Source: Gnomoniopsis sp. IMI 355080 (taxonomy: Eukaryota > Ascomycota > Sordariomycetes > Diaporthales > Gnomoniaceae). Taken from it: DNA of 64,000 nucleotides. The stretch spans positions 1 to 64,000 of the forward strand of contig JAPEVC010000031.1 of NCBI GenBank assembly GCA_027946555.1, given 5' to 3'. How positions within the stretch are numbered: the first letter of the stretch is position 1; each line of letters starts with the position of its first letter. The position numbers and the translations under genes are program-made. Under the pieces are notes generated by a model that ran no database searches, was not told the DNA's origin, and saw only the letters and a program-made list of their open reading frames with translations. Positions 24,325-37,335 of the stretch are shown here, one piece after another.

Positions 24325-25626
24325 CTTGTTGAATTCTGTCGAGAGTTTGGCAAAGATCCGTTCAAAGAATATGCGTCCGGTGGATGGATTCTTTGGACTT
24401 GCCAGCAGTCGAATATGGATAGCTCCCACAGGAAGAAGGTGAATGGCGTCGAGCCTAAGCAAAATTTACAAACAAAGAATAGCAGAGGTCCAAAGGTGGA
24501 AGCCTTGCACAGTATCAGTGTCCAGGAGCGCAAGGGCATATATTAAGCAGCCAGCAACACATGCCTCCACCCAGAAGGAAACCAGTACCTTGGTATATGT
24601 CTCCCTGCTCCCCCTCCGACAATGAGAAACCAAACGCGCGCTCACCATTCCCTCCACTGCCAACTAACTAGCGCGGGCCTACCCGATTCCATTCGTTGGC
24701 ACTCACATTACGTCCAACTTTTCCCTTCCCCCAAGGGTGAACCAAGAAAGCCACCCTCCCCCTAGGATGCGCTGCATGCTTATCTGCATGCTTGAAGTTT
24801 AAAAACAGGGTTGTGGGGAAGCCTTTTGGTCATCAAAGGCTTCGTTTCTCAAAACCCGACACAATGCTTCTCCTGCTCTTGTCCCAGACTTGCTACCAAC
24901 TGGACCAAGCATTGGGCGAGAAAAATTCTCGCCTCGCTGCAGCTTCTATCTTCTCCCTGCCAAGCCGCAGCCCGGGGCCGGATGCTGGACGCGTTGATGT
25001 AAAATGATTGGCTGTCGTGGCGTTTCCGTTGCAGGCACGGCGCAATATGCGGGGGGCGATTCATGACCGGGGTACGTTGAGCCTCTCAAGTCCAACGAAA
25101 CATTTTAGACTAGGTAGCGACACTGCCATAAGTATACGCTTACACTACACTATTAGAGTACCCTGGTCTTTGTTTAGATGCTTGCCTGGGCTAGTTGGGC
25201 CATCAGATGGTATCCGAGTTCAAGTCCAATGTTCCATCGAGTAGCCATTGCTATCAGGATGCTAAAGTAATTGTTTCGTTAATATCAGCTATCAAAGTGC
25301 TTTTATGTGAGAAGGGACGACTGCTATACGAGTACCAAAAGAAAATGACCACATAGGGAGTGAGTACAGGCTTCGTCTCTTGCCTGCCTGCTAGGCAGAT
25401 GTATTCAGATGTATCGCAGTTAATATCATGTATGATATGACGACCCATACGCTGGAACACATTGCCAGCGCTCAGCGAAGTGAGAATAGCTCCGTATGTA
25501 TTCTGTGATCTTGCTAAGTACTTGGAGGATGTGAATCCTCCTGCATAAATGCACATACGCACGCTAGCAATATAGCATAGGCTCTCGAGTGAGCTACTCA
25601 TACTAGCCGTGCCTGAAAACCACACT
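24325..25626. other. Intergenic, 1.3 kb
   Basis: Promoter of the GPI-anchored protein and 3' flank of the large acidic protein. No gene supported; a frame at 25254-25673 on the minus strand overlaps the next gene's stop and lacks a domain. Confidence 0.55.
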
Positions 25627-28600
25627 TCATGAGAATCCACCAGCCGACGACAACCGGCCCCCGAATCTTCCACTCGCTTTGCGACTCGGCCCCTGGCTAC
25701 CCCCTACCCATCCCCGGCCAGCCGTTTCCTCTTTATTCTCGGCCACGGGAACACTTGCTCGCCTCTTGCGCCGCCCGGCCTGCGATATGCGTCTCGTAGC
25801 TGCGGATTTTCCATTCTTCGAGAAGCTGCTTAGATAGTCTTCATCCACGCTGTCGTCCGCGTACATCTCTGTGTATTCGGGCTCAGGCTCGGGCTCAGGA
25901 CTGCTAGTCAAGAGGCTCACCACCTGGGAGCCTTTGGGGACAACGAAACTGTCTGCCTTTGTCTTCTCCTTCGCGCCGTTGCTGCCAGGGCCGTCATTGG
26001 AAGGGTGCCTCGAGGTTGTTGATTGTCCCAGCACGAGGGATTTGTCTCTGCTAGTGTTTTGTGAGCTTGACGAAGCCCGCGTCTGCCGTGGTCGGGACAG
26101 CGCCGGTGGGGAAATGGATTTTTGGAAGCTAACACTGTTCGGCCTGGCATTGCCGCCGTTGGCATCATATCTCTCATCCGTGAAATGTGCTGCTGGATGG
26201 TTCTCATTCATGGGAGGGGGGCTCGGTACCTCAGCATGTTGCGAAGGGGAAGGCAGTCGCAGTGGCAGGTCGTCGTTGCCTATGTCATCCTGAGACGTAC
26301 GTCTTTCGGTCTTGATTCTGGTAATCTCCTTGAACTTGTGCTTGGCCACCTGCGAGCTGAGGAATTTGATGTCCGGGAAAGAACTGTCAGATGCATCTGA
26401 CACTGCGGACCGTGGACGGCTTGAAGGCTGAGCATCCGGCTGTGTTGTTTTTAAAGGCATGTCTGGCCCACTCGTATTCTGCAGTTCATCGTTGTAAATA
26501 TGCCGCGCAAGTGTCCGTTCAGGCTCTAGTTGGTCTGTTCCAGTCGAGTCGCCACCCAGAGCAGTGTCATCGTTGTCAAACGAGATCCCCAGATCGTCCG
26601 AGTGTGATACGAAATTGGGGTCGAGCTGTCTTCTCCCGCTCAGGCTACTGTTTTGAGTGGTTTGAGAAACATTTAGCTTCGGGTATTCGACCTTGCCTGT
26701 AGAATGTTGTCCATCAGGTGTAGTAAGCCGAGTGCTATCTTCCTCGCCTAGTCTATCCGAACGCATCTGCTGTAGGCTTGGAGTCTGTGGAGCCGCGTCT
26801 ACAGCGGCCTGGCTCACAACTTGCTGTGAGCGGCTATTGACACCATTGCGGGAAGGAATTTTGGGAGGTTGAACAGAGTCGAAGTCCAAGCGCGATGCCT
26901 CAATTTGCATGGGATCTCTTGCGTCGTACTCAGAAGGTGCCCCAGAACTACTTCTAGAGGTATCCATTTGATTTGACAAGAGGATTGAGGACGCATATTC
27001 CTCTTCCAGCTGCCTCGATGGACTTCCTTGACCAAACTGCAGAAACGCAGACTGGTCGATGGATGACCTAACCTCTTGACGGAAGCCACCTTGATCGATG
27101 AGCTCACTGATCTCGCCACGACGATCTTCAGTAATAGAGACTTCCCCAGCAGAGAAGTTCATTTCGTCGTGGATCGTATCGGGGATGAGACTCTCTTCTA
27201 GAGTGGCGCCGGCATCGATTTTCATGGAATGCATGGTTCCCGATTTCTGCTCCGTCCCTTGGTCGTGTTCAAGCGTACCACATTGGTCATGGGACTCCGT
27301 TCGCTTGTCAGATGACTTCTTATCATGACTCCTCTGTTTTGGCTGGCTGTCCGCAACCTCGAATCCTAGCTCGGGCAGTTTAGGTGCCGTGGGGTCAGGC
27401 GCTGCACTGTTGGAAGAGTCTTTCGTGGCTGAGTCCTCGCTGCTGTGGTCCACTCCGGTAGTCTCAGCGGCCTGCTGCACAATCCGCGGTTCAATCATCT
27501 CAGGGAAACAGATCTCCCGGATGCCGTCATCCTCCTCCTCGGTGGCTTCCTCGTCTTCTTCATCCTCGTCCGAATCAGGAGCCTCGAATTTTCCATAAAT
27601 GCGTTGTCCAGTTTCTTCGTCATATTTTTTCACATTTCTGTCAAGGTTTCTGTCACGCTTGGCAAGCTGAACTTGAAAACTTGCACTACCTTCCCGGGTA
27701 TCCGTAACAGAGGCTGTCATGTAATTACTGAGCTGTGGCTGCCATTGTGTTGCTTCGGTACATATCAATTGCTTCCATGCAATTATTATCCCCATTCTAA
27801 GGTCGGCTACATCGAGCATCGGTAGCGATGACATGTCTTCTGGTAAAGGTGGAAGATCATCCGCTGCCTGCTCGTCGGTGTGTCGTGACGGATGACCAAT
27901 GAACCCGTTGGCCATCGGGTCCTTCTCTGGATTGAAGGTGGCATCGTCATAGTCAAGCTCAATGTTCTCTTCATTGGCCAACAAAGTTGTATTGTCCTCG
28001 TGGTAGTAGTATTCTCCAGCAGGCTGCTCGGATTTCCGCTTCTTGCTATTGTGCGAATTTGTGGAATTATAGAATTGTGAATCGGCACGAGCTTTTCTTT
28101 TGCCACGACGTTGACTAGGCTGAGAGTCCCAGCGCTGTTGTGGATCCCAACGTTGAATAAAAGGGAAAGGAGGCTCGCTGAGCTCCACGCCCTCCTGAAC
28201 ACATTCAACGGCGCGGTACGAGATCTTGTGTCTCCATGCATTCTGCTCCCCATCTGCCATCTGTACATCGTCGACCACCTGTCTCAGGTCCTCATTGAAC
28301 GTGTTCGACCCTGTTGTCAGTGTCTGAAGCAGACTCTTCTTCTTCGCCTCCAAGGCAGCCTCACTGGTGGGCATGTCTTGAGTGTTCTGTGAGGTATCTG
28401 AGGACTCTAAGGCTGCTTTCTTAGCCCGAAGTTGGAGTCTTCTCCTTTGGTTGCGCCTCTGAGTCCTGGTCAGTCCCTGGCCAGGTGGCACGAGGGCATT
28501 CAGCGCCGCAATGTGTCGCTGTGGTTCACTCTCCTTCTTGGGCTCGGTACTGAAAGATAGTTTACTCTGAACCGTAGGTACGTCTGCGTCTTCGGATCCT

Positions 28601-30405
28601 GAATCAGAACCGGAATCTGAACTAGAGTCGGAACTGGAGTCGGAACTAGAGTCGGAGCTTGCGTCGGAGCTTGATGAACTGGAGTCAGATGAGGAAGAGA
28701 CAGTCCTTTGAGGTCGACGACTCTTGACACCCAGCGCAATTGGAGTCTCTTCCTCAGAGGAGCTATCATTTGCATCGCTGCTGTCAGATGAGTCATCTTG
28801 CTGTGCTTCCGGCAGATTGGCTGTTTTTAATCGGGTCTTGAAGTTTTTTGGTTGCGATTTGCATGACTTCGCAGGCCCCAGTGCTTTCTCGCTATCGTCT
28901 GAAGAGTCGTCATTGCTGCTGACGCTGTCGTCAGCTGCATCATCCTGTGGAGGTGATGGTCGAGCAGAGACATATTCAGATGAGCTGTCACTGTCTCCTT
29001 CGCTGTTGATCTCCGTTGCGCCAGAGCCATGCTCGTTATCATCATCAGAGTCATCCATCGAATCGTCCTCATCGCTGTCCTCATCGCTGCTGGATGACTC
29101 AGCTTGTTCATCGTCGTCGATTCGGCTAATATCTCCGAGTGCCTCAGCTGGACTCCTCGTGGGCGAGGAGATGAGCTGAACCTCTCTGGGAAGTTCCAGT
29201 TGGGTGGCCAAGACCATGGTCTCAGCAAGACCCTGGCGTGGTTGGAGTGACTTCTCCAGCGCTCTCCAGACCTTGCTCACGTCCTTGTTGTGTTTGAGGA
29301 GAAGCTTCACGGCATCTTCATGCGACACATTGAACGCGGCCCGAACAGCGACGACCTTGTCAAAGAGGGTCAAATCCAGAGGCGAATTCTGATTTGGAGG
29401 CGTTTCATTGGCATCTTGGCCATCCCCACAAGACTCAAAGGCATTAGTATTTGAGCCGCTAGGGCGTTTTGGATGGTCAGAAGCCATGCTTTGTGATCGT
29501 GATCTGGATTTGGCTTTAGAGCGTCGGTCTTCTTCTTCTTCTTCTGTAAGTTCCCTCGTCAACTCGGCAGCCTCGTCAGCTAGTTCCTGAGCATCTGGAT
29601 CGGCCATGTCTTCGTCTTCATCCTGCTCACTACCCTCTTGCACACTCGATAAGTCATCATAACTTTCCTCGTCCGATTCAGGGCTAGGCCCGGCATCGAA
29701 CCGCACCTGACGCATGGGTCTGGAGGCTTCTTCACCATGCCGGGTCAACAGAAGCTGTTGCACTCGATCAGCGTTTCCTAGCTCCCTGCCTGATCCGGAG
29801 TGGCCATCGTCCGCCAAGATTTCGCTCGGATCATCGTCATCATAGCCTGGATGGTATGCTTGGTCGTCGAGTAAACGGCGGCGCTTTCGTGGGGCAATGG
29901 CCACCGGTGGTCGACCTCTTGGGGCCCTGAGACGAGGACGACCAAAGGGCACGCCATCGATAATGTGCTCACCACCGGGAAGAATCTGGTCTCTTCCACT
30001 GAGGCGGCGCTTCTTTAGGTCGGTCGTCAACAGGGGTCGGACACTGTGGGCATCCAAAGGGATCAGCATTGGTCCAAAGGTAGAGCAATGGCTACAGCAA
30101 CGAAATAGAGACCGTGACAGAACTTACAAAACCTCGTCGTCTTTTTCCAAGAGACCTGCCAAGGGTTGAAAATGGAGACACTCAAAGGCATTGCCCTGTC
30201 CATGGGGATCTTTGTCATGAATTTCGACAACGTAGTCGTCCAAGCCCCACTCGCCGTCAGCATCCTCAAGGGGAATAGTGTCGTTGACGAGTTCAAGGAG
30301 ATTTGCAATGGTCGGGTCGTTGGCCAAAGGCACGTTAAAGAGGATCTTGTTCTCGGGTAGACCGTTGCGTTGCACATGGAGCCGCAGTCGAATATTTCGA
30401 TCCAT
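25627..30405 (-). CDS. Large acidic Ser/Asp-rich nuclear-type protein with coilin-like N-terminus, 1564 aa
   Basis: Exons 30405-30128 and 30043-25627 join in frame through an 84-base intron. The first ~115 residues (MDRNIRLRLHVQRNGLPENK, and a later ECLHFQPLAGLLEKDDEV) form a compact domain whose strand order resembles the ubiquitin-like N-terminus of coilin; I believe fungal databases list it as DUF7357, unverified. Then come a short basic RKRRRLLDD nuclear-localisation-like patch, acidic segments, and a long run of SS/SD repeats at about 430-520, well suited to CK2 phosphorylation. A further block around HKISYRAVECVQEGVELSEP, then QPSQRRGKRKARA, is more ordered and may be Tudor-like. The C-terminus ends Gly/Ser-rich. 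Nuclear body or rRNA/RNP assembly role is inference only. The start is the first true ATG. Confidence 0.8.
28590..29110 (-). repeat. Ser/Asp codon repeat tract within the large acidic protein
   Basis: Imperfect tandem GACTCC/AGTTCC-like hexamers, densest at about 28600-28690, encode alternating Ser-Ser-Asp units; looser Ser/Asp/Glu-rich segments continue to about 29110. It is a coding microsatellite likely to vary in length. Confidence 0.7.
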
Positions 30406-32403
30406 TCTCGCTATCGCGAGTATTTGTTTGCGTTTCTCTGGCTCTCGCAATGATGTCGACGCGCTACAACTTCAGGTTTCGAAGTGACAATCGCAAACCG
30501 AGGCCGGTGAGATTCTCGACATGGCAAGGAATGTAAACAAAAACAAACAAGCGGACGTGGTATTGGTACCCGAAAGCCAAAAATCACAAGATGGTTGAGT
30601 GGCCAGTTGAGGCTTGAGCTTGCTTGAGACGCGTCCTCGATCACGGCATCGCGTCTGGTTTGCAAAAAGTGATTTAGGCGATTGCGGGGCTTGCCGAAGC
30701 CTGTCAGCCTGCCGCCCAACCTTGCTACCCTTACCGCGAGCCCGCCGCCCACATCTCCTCCATAACCCCAAAAGAGTTTAGCCCAAACCCCATCGGCTCC
30801 ACTCTTTTCTTCACCCACCTTCCTTCAAGGTTTCCACAGACTGACTTCATCATCCCGGGAGCAGCACGGGAATTGTCTCGACTGTCAATGAGGCTCTTTC
30901 AGCCTCCCGACCAAGATCCCTGCACCAGACCCTGAACATACTATAGTACAACTCAACTTCAACTACGCGTCATGGACAAGGCTGACGGAACATCACTTTT
31001 CTAATTTACATCATTCCCGAGGTGATCCACTGAACCGACGATGTAACAGTTCCGGAATGGAATCCGGCCCTATTCTCAAGATCTTACCAGGGCCTCGGTC
31101 CATTGCAGAGCAACAAGCGTAGCATCCCGAAACCTGCCCGTAATACATATGCCTTGCAGGTATCGCAAGTCTGGTACAAATTTTTCCCTGGTGTTCCAGA
31201 AAGTCGATCGCATGCGCCATTAGCACCAGCAAGGGACAGCATGCTTCTGGATCGACCGATCAGCCAAACAAATACCCGGTTCCCCACGGAGCAACTGCTG
31301 CTAGCGGGTTAGCCCGACGGTTGAGAAAGTCAGGATGAATGTTAATATGGTTGATGCAAAGTTTGGCTCGCCTCAGACCGATCGAGAAGCGAGTCCCATG
31401 GTTCCTTCCCCATACGCGGCTGCTAACGAACCGTTTCCTGTCAAACTTGAGATGGACTTTACTCCCGACTTGAGACAGGAGCAAGAGGCCACGACAGGGA
31501 TGGTCAACGCTCTGCAACTCAATCATCTTTAACCGAAGCCTTGACCGTGAGACAACGTGGCCGTTTTTTTGTATGGTGCTATTGAAATCGTCGGTCCCCA
31601 AAGACTGTCTTCTGTGGGACGCGTCGGCATCGTCTTGATCAAGCTTAGACCAGACGGAAGACGGCATAGTCTATCATTTCCCCCCATTTTGTTGGTCAAG
31701 TGCGGATGTTTTCAAAAGACCGGATGGTAGACCGGATGGTTAACCGAGTTCAGGCTTCTTTGCTTTATACCATTACCCGAAAGCTTAAATAGTTTGAGGG
31801 CAATCTTTGGCGACGGTCGTGAGTTTTGCGAATCAGGCGATTGACAAAGTTTACTGCAATCCTTCAAATTCGTCAGTTATCAACATTTGTAGTGCATCAC
31901 ATTGTCAACAGTCAAGTCACCAGTAGAGCTAAGTCGCCTTTGGGCTGCACATTCAAGTATATGGGTACCTGGTTATGGTATCTCCTGATTTCCCATGATC
32001 CACGTGCTGGGTCTACATTCCCAGGGTTGGTTGTGATTTCATGCCCGACTTGACACCTGGCAGGCCGATCTCCGAAACCGTATTGGTGAGTCTTCGAGAA
32101 GAAAGTGTCCCAATTCTGGGTTAACCTTCGGCCCTATGGCTCTAGCGACCCTCCTTCACCTATAACAGACACGTATATATGAAGCTGCATAGTGAAGACT
32201 TGCCCTGTCTTTTAGGATAATATTGTTTCAATATTTACCCACCTCTCGGCGTCGCAGCCGAATCGGACTGGCGTCAACCACTATTCATTGCGCTAGATGC
32301 CTTGACGTTCCCATATAAGATCGATGCTACAAAACGTTGCACACCTTCCCCTGGATGTTCATCAGACCACCACAGGGGAGGAATTGCGCCCACTGTCATC
32401 GCT
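30406..32403. other. Intergenic between divergent genes, 2.0 kb
   Basis: Upstream regions of the acidic protein (minus) and the CFEM receptor (plus). Open frames at 30411-30818 and 31011-31667 have no domain or splice support. Confidence 0.55.
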
Positions 32404-34191
32404 ATGGACCACTTTTTCATCATGAAAATCATCTTTGCGTGGGTTCTCTACTATGCACCCCTCGCTCGGGCTCAGGAATCGTCGATAAGCGATCTCGTAC
32501 AGAATACGCCCGGATGCGCGGTCAGTAGTAAAGGAATTGACCTGTCCTACAGGATGGGATTAAAATCGAGAGCCTTTGCTGAACACTCAATAGCTCCCGT
32601 GCTTCCTCAGTTCGGTCACCAACTCAAGCTGTTTTTCCGACGTGGACCAGCTCAGCTCATGCGTTTGTCCCAGCACTGCGCTTCTTACAAATGTATCATC
32701 ATGTGTACGATTGGCATGCGATATATCAAATCAGATCAGTAAATATCCCTTGTAACCACTCCCTTCCTGACCTGGTAGCAATAGATACTGATAGGAAATG
32801 TACCATCAGCGGCCAAAAATCTACTCGATGGCCTCTGCGAAAAGTTCCCTCAAGAGTCACAACAAATGACCCTCATGACCATCAGTATCCTGTCCATCGC
32901 TTTGTCTGTGCCAAGCATTGGTTTGCGATGGTGGGCGAGGTGTAAGTCGTCCCGGTTAGGCTGGGACGATTACACTGCCCTGATTGCTACATCTATACTC
33001 GTCGTCCTAGCCGCGCTTCAATTGGAAAGTAAGAAATATTCACCCGTAGGTCTCCCCGGCTATCTGGCCTTTTGCTTACATTGAAAACAGGTACATCTCT
33101 GGGGTTTGGTCGACATGTCTGGAATGTGAACCCTGCCAATGCGATTCCTCTGCTGCAGATTTATTGGGTCAGCCAACAGCTCTACGCCGTTGTCCAACTC
33201 ACGATTCAAATATCGATCCTAGCTCTTTACGCGCGTGTCTTCCCAACTCGTTGGTTTAGAATCGCTGTCTGGACCGGTATCACTTCATTCATCGTCCAAG
33301 ACGTGATTTACATCGGCATGATCATCTTTCGCTGCTCTCCCATGAACGCTATCTGGGACGTCCGTGTGACTGGTCGCTGCCTCGACCTGAACCGTATCGG
33401 ATTTTCTGGTGCAATATTGCATATAGTGGAACACTTCATCCTGCTGGTCCTGCCCCTGTACGAGTTGTGGAAATTGAATCTCTCCCGCCGGAAGAAAATT
33501 CAACTGTGCCTTGTCTTCACCTTGGGCTCATTGTAAGTCCAATGCCATACACTCGATGCTAAGATGGCCCGCTGACGATCATTCTAGCTCCTGCGTCACC
33601 AGTGTCATACGCCTGAAATATGTCGCAATTTTTGACCCGACGGCCGACGCCTCGTGGGACACGGTCCCCGTGGTCGTCTGGTCTGTCATCGAAGACCTGA
33701 GCGCCGTGATATGCATTAACCTGCCGCCCTGCAGGCACCTCATCCAGAAACTCTTCCCACGCCAGTTCCTCACCTCCAAAGGGGACACGCGTACGACACA
33801 GAACAGAACTGGGGAGATCAAGCATGCGAATATGTTTGACGTTTACACCAGCACAGGGGACTGGCGTTCCCTCACTACCGTGGTGGGTGGCGCCCGCGCC
33901 GAGTCCATCAAGGGATATGCCACCGAATCGATGTCTTGGCTCGATTCACCTGCTCCTTCTCCTTCTCCTCAACCGCGGAATTTCAGTCGGAAAGCTGAGA
34001 GTGTGAGATTAGTGAAGGATGAGAGCATAGGGTTGAAGCCATTAGAGAGTGTGAGCAGGAGACCGCACTCGGCGCACACGTTGGATGTGGAGATCGATGT
34101 TTCAGAACTTGGTATGAAGGAGCTTTTACAGCGGAGGCAGACTTGGATGCAGGAGTCCAAGCGGCATACAATGCCTCCAAAGACCGGTTGA
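32404..34191 (+). CDS. CFEM-domain PTH11-like seven-helix receptor
   Basis: Predicted plasma-membrane receptor of the fungal PTH11 class. Exons 32404-32520, 32594-32738, 32795-33028, 33091-33532 and 33588-34191 give 513 residues. After a signal peptide (about 1-24) the first splice puts together a CFEM domain with all eight cysteines at 38, 42, 52, 62, 64, 76, 81 and 102 (PGCA-LPC ... SSCVCPSTALL ... CVRLAC ... LC). The rhodopsin-like part follows, with LGWDDYTALI after the first helix, the extracellular LGFGRHVWNV segment and ISILALYARVFP, as in PTH11 relatives. The hydrophilic tail (about 340-513) is Ser/Pro-rich and likely cytoplasmic. The second ATG at 32422 is an alternative start. The third exon's acceptor is the least certain. 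Confidence 0.85.
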
Positions 34192-34588
34192 GTAATTGAA
34201 GATTTTGCTGTCCTATTCAGCTAGCTCGGCAGCGATTCCAACTTGCAAACGGTAGCATGCGTCTATGTCTCAGCATACGATGCTGGAGTTTACCAATTAA
34301 TAATTTAATTACAACTACGTCTAAAATACTGATACTCCACGAAAATGTGCGAAGGCATCTTCGGCACAGGAAAATGGCCATTCCACCTTCGCCTTTTAAT
34401 ACCTTTTACCAGAAACACTGTGCATCATAGCTTGAAATCTGAGGATACAACTCGATTATGCTTCGAAGAATGATAGGATCTACCTCACTATCTACGTACT
34501 GCCATCCATTGTCCCCCTTCTTTGTTACCTACCAAACCGTCCCAAACGCCATGCTAAGCCGAAGAAGTCTCCATGCCCATGTCCCCAA
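34192..34588. other. Intergenic between convergent genes
   Basis: 3' flanks only, A/T-rich. Nothing recognised. Confidence 0.6.
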
Positions 34589-35607
34589 TCAAACACCCAC
34601 TGCATGACTGAACACCCTTGCAGCAAGTTGGCTGAGCAATCTTGCTCTGTCGCCTTGTGGCAACTCCTGCAGAGATTAGGTCAGCAGGGCATTTGGTAAT
34701 CATGGAGTAAGATTTTCCGAAGTTATTATCACGGGAATTAGTAAGTTCATGCCGTCAGTTGCGCACCATGCCTCCCGCGCCACAGAAAAAGAGAACAACT
34801 TCCTTACCTGAAAGACAGCATAGACACTCTTTCCCTTGGCATCCCGAATTGCGCCCAACCTGTTACCCGCCACTGCACCGGCAAGCGCTCCAGGAACATT
34901 CGCAACAATGAACCCTAGTGCCGCACCACTACCACCGCCGATCAAACCCCAGAACCGTCCATTCGCCGTCCCATTATCCTCCGCTAAGCCCTCCTCCCTC
35001 AACATCTCCTCGAAAACGTCTCCGAACTGCTCGCTCTGAGCCTCCTGTCGAGTCTGCTGCGGGCCCTGCCCACCACTTTGATTGCCCTGACCTCCATTTT
35101 GCTGCGCTTGATTAGTGAAGAAGTTCCACGCCCAGCTAAATGCCGACTGTGCATTGTCAGGTTGTCCATCGGCGGTTGGGCCGCCTGTCTCGAACTCAGC
35201 GAAGGGGTCGGCGGGACGCGAGGTGCCGGATGAGCCGCCACCGAAAAGCTTGCGCTGGCTATCATACTCGCGCCGTCGAGAGGAGTCCGATAGGGTATAG
35301 TATGCATCGTTGACGAGCTGGAACTTGCGCGTACGGGAGGCCCGCTCGGGCGACTCAGCGGGAACGCGGTCAGGGTGCGTTTTCAAGGCGGCACTGAGAC
35401 GTATTAGTTTATTTTGTGCGCTGGACGCTATAAATGAGGGAAAAGCTTGTTCGTACCGCTTATAGGCATCGCGGACCTGTTGGGTGGTTGCTGTTTCCTG
35501 AATCTCGAGGATAGCATCTGGAAGAGGTCAATCACATGTCTGAAGAAGGCTGGCTGGAGGCCTGGGTCAGAGCACATACAGTAGTTGGGTGGCGGTCCGG
35601 ACGCCAT
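34589..35607 (-). CDS. DnaJ-domain protein with glycine-zipper region, 250 aa
   Basis: Type III J-protein, a co-chaperone that stimulates Hsp70. Exons 35607-35580, 35517-35457, 35393-34808 and 34666-34589. The J-domain spans about 8-80 with HPD at residues 36-38, split over three exons; the first exon codes for only nine residues. A Gly/Gln-rich linker (GGQGNQSGGQGPQQ) follows. The C-terminal part has a Gly/Ala-rich segment (LIGGGSGAALGFIVANVPGA...) that may insert in or lie on a membrane, then GKSVYAVFQELPQGDRARLL recovered by the last splice. Similar proteins are widespread in ascomycetes; the client is unknown. Confidence 0.88.
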
Positions 35608-36339
35608 GGTAGTGTATTTGAGGCTTGGGTTTCGAAAGCTATATGTGAAAGTGACAAGTAAGAACTATTAAATAGAAGCAGATTCGAGGAAGCGAAAGCT
35701 GTGTTATAGGATAGACACGTCGTCAGCTTGTCAGGGATGCCAATCGTTCATCAGGCATTTGGAGCGTAGGCGTTCGGGGTGACGTCAAAGCTTGGGCCAG
35801 ACTAACGGTCCCTACAGTGACGCGGGTGGCCCGTGCTGTCCCGATGTCACCGTAGCATCAAGTAGGGATCTCAATCTCCACAATCGACTTCATCTCTTCG
35901 CCTTTCTTTCAAGCCACAGAACATCGACCAGCCCAGCTCATAGCACCAAGATCCCAAAAAAAAAATGCGACCGACATCAAGTTGGGCTCCTTGTCGACTG
36001 AAGCACACATCACAATTGCAAAACATTCAAACTGCATATGAGTCTGTGCCTGATAAAGCCTCAGAATTTGAGAGTTTGTGGTCTTTCCTTTTTTCCTTCC
36101 TTTTTTCTTCTTCTCTTTCTTCCAAGTACTGCGCTCGAATGGCATTGAAGTTGGGCCCGTTTGAACGAATCTTGTACCTCACATGGGCCCGGGCAAGTAC
36201 AGTACCGCTTCAAATAAGGTAGATCTTGTTGCCCTAATTTCCACTCGTATAAAGGTCAACAAAGGATAAGGCCTTATCCTGTTCTTTCCTTACTATCAGA
36301 CAAACCGTACTTTTACGCTCATCTGCTGCTACATCGGTG
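35608..36339. other. Intergenic, 0.7 kb
   Basis: Promoter of the J-protein. Holds an A10 run at 35956-35965 and a long pyrimidine tract at about 36085-36121. No gene seen. Confidence 0.55.
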
Positions 36340-37053
36340 CTATACTAAGATAGCATTAAAAAACGGGCCGGTTGTACCATAGATGCTAATCAAGCCAGTC
36401 CCTCCACACATCTCCTTGTCAATGCCACTACACGGTGTCTCACACTGCGAATCGGCAGCCTTGACGGCGCTGCTATCGATGCCGGTGCCGCAGTAGCAAT
36501 CCCCCCCGGCCTCCACGCCAAACACAGACGCGGTGCCTGTGCCCAGGCAAAAGTCAGCACAGCTCTCTTGTGAGTTAGCCGCCGATACCAGACGGCTCTT
36601 GGACACGCCGGTAAGCGCGCTTGCCGCCCCGACGAAGGCGAGGTCGACGCATAGCAGCCGACCGGCACGAAGTCGAAGCTAGGCACGCTGGAAACCCTCA
36701 CACACGCTCATGGTAGTGTTGCCGCCGCACGTCTGCGTCGTGTTGCCCACACATGGCATGTTACACAGCGCCGGCGGCTTGCGTGCCGAGTTGATCCAGA
36801 TGCGGTCCCCACACGAGCACTCGTCGCCATTCTGCATGCCAAACAGCCGGTAGCCAACAAGCAGGCACGCTGCCGCGCAATCGTCAACCGTCATACCCAC
36901 TACGTCGAGCCTGTAATCGTCAAACAGGACGCGCGCGTTCGGATCGGCGCAGGCATAGCACCCTAGACTGCGGGACGTTGACGACAAGGCGATTGCGTGT
37001 GGAGTGCACTCTCTGCTCGAGCAGTATTCCAATTCTAGCCTTGACGACCCTCA
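36340..37053 (-). pseudogene. Broken two-WSC-domain gene fragment
   Basis: WSC domains are Cys-rich modules that bind cell-wall sugars. Two are visible. The first (LGCYACADPNARVLFDDYRL ... CAAACLLVGYRLFGMQNGDE, then CSCGDRIW ... CGGNTTMS) reads well up to EGFQRA and then hits TAG at 36679-36681. The second (SCADFCLGTGTASVFGVEAG, then GDCYCG ... CSGIDKEMCGGTGLISIYG) is in the same frame. Between them the conserved linker FDFVPVGCYA is in a different frame, so a one-base gain before it and a one-base loss about 40 bases later are needed. There is no ATG at the 5' end; upstream residues YCSSREC suggest the lost body of a longer enzyme, possibly an alpha-1,3-glucanase-like protein with a WSC tail. 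Confidence 0.72.
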
Positions 37054-37335
37054 TTTCGATTACACTATATTCGACTAAGTCATGTCTCTACTTCCATGGG
37101 TCTGGTGGCGTGCGCACCTGCAATGGAGTGGACGGACGCCCCTTGCTCGACCTGTTCTTTCTCGACCTGTTGTTTATACTAATATATTCCGAGTATATGC
37201 TATATCTGCACTAGATGCTGTCGTCATATTTCGTCAATGTAGCTAGCTCTGTGCAAGACTCGTTGAAAATATTATATGGATATTTATTACTTAACTTGTC
37301 AATTCATTTACAAATCCCAAAGGGAAACGTTTCCT

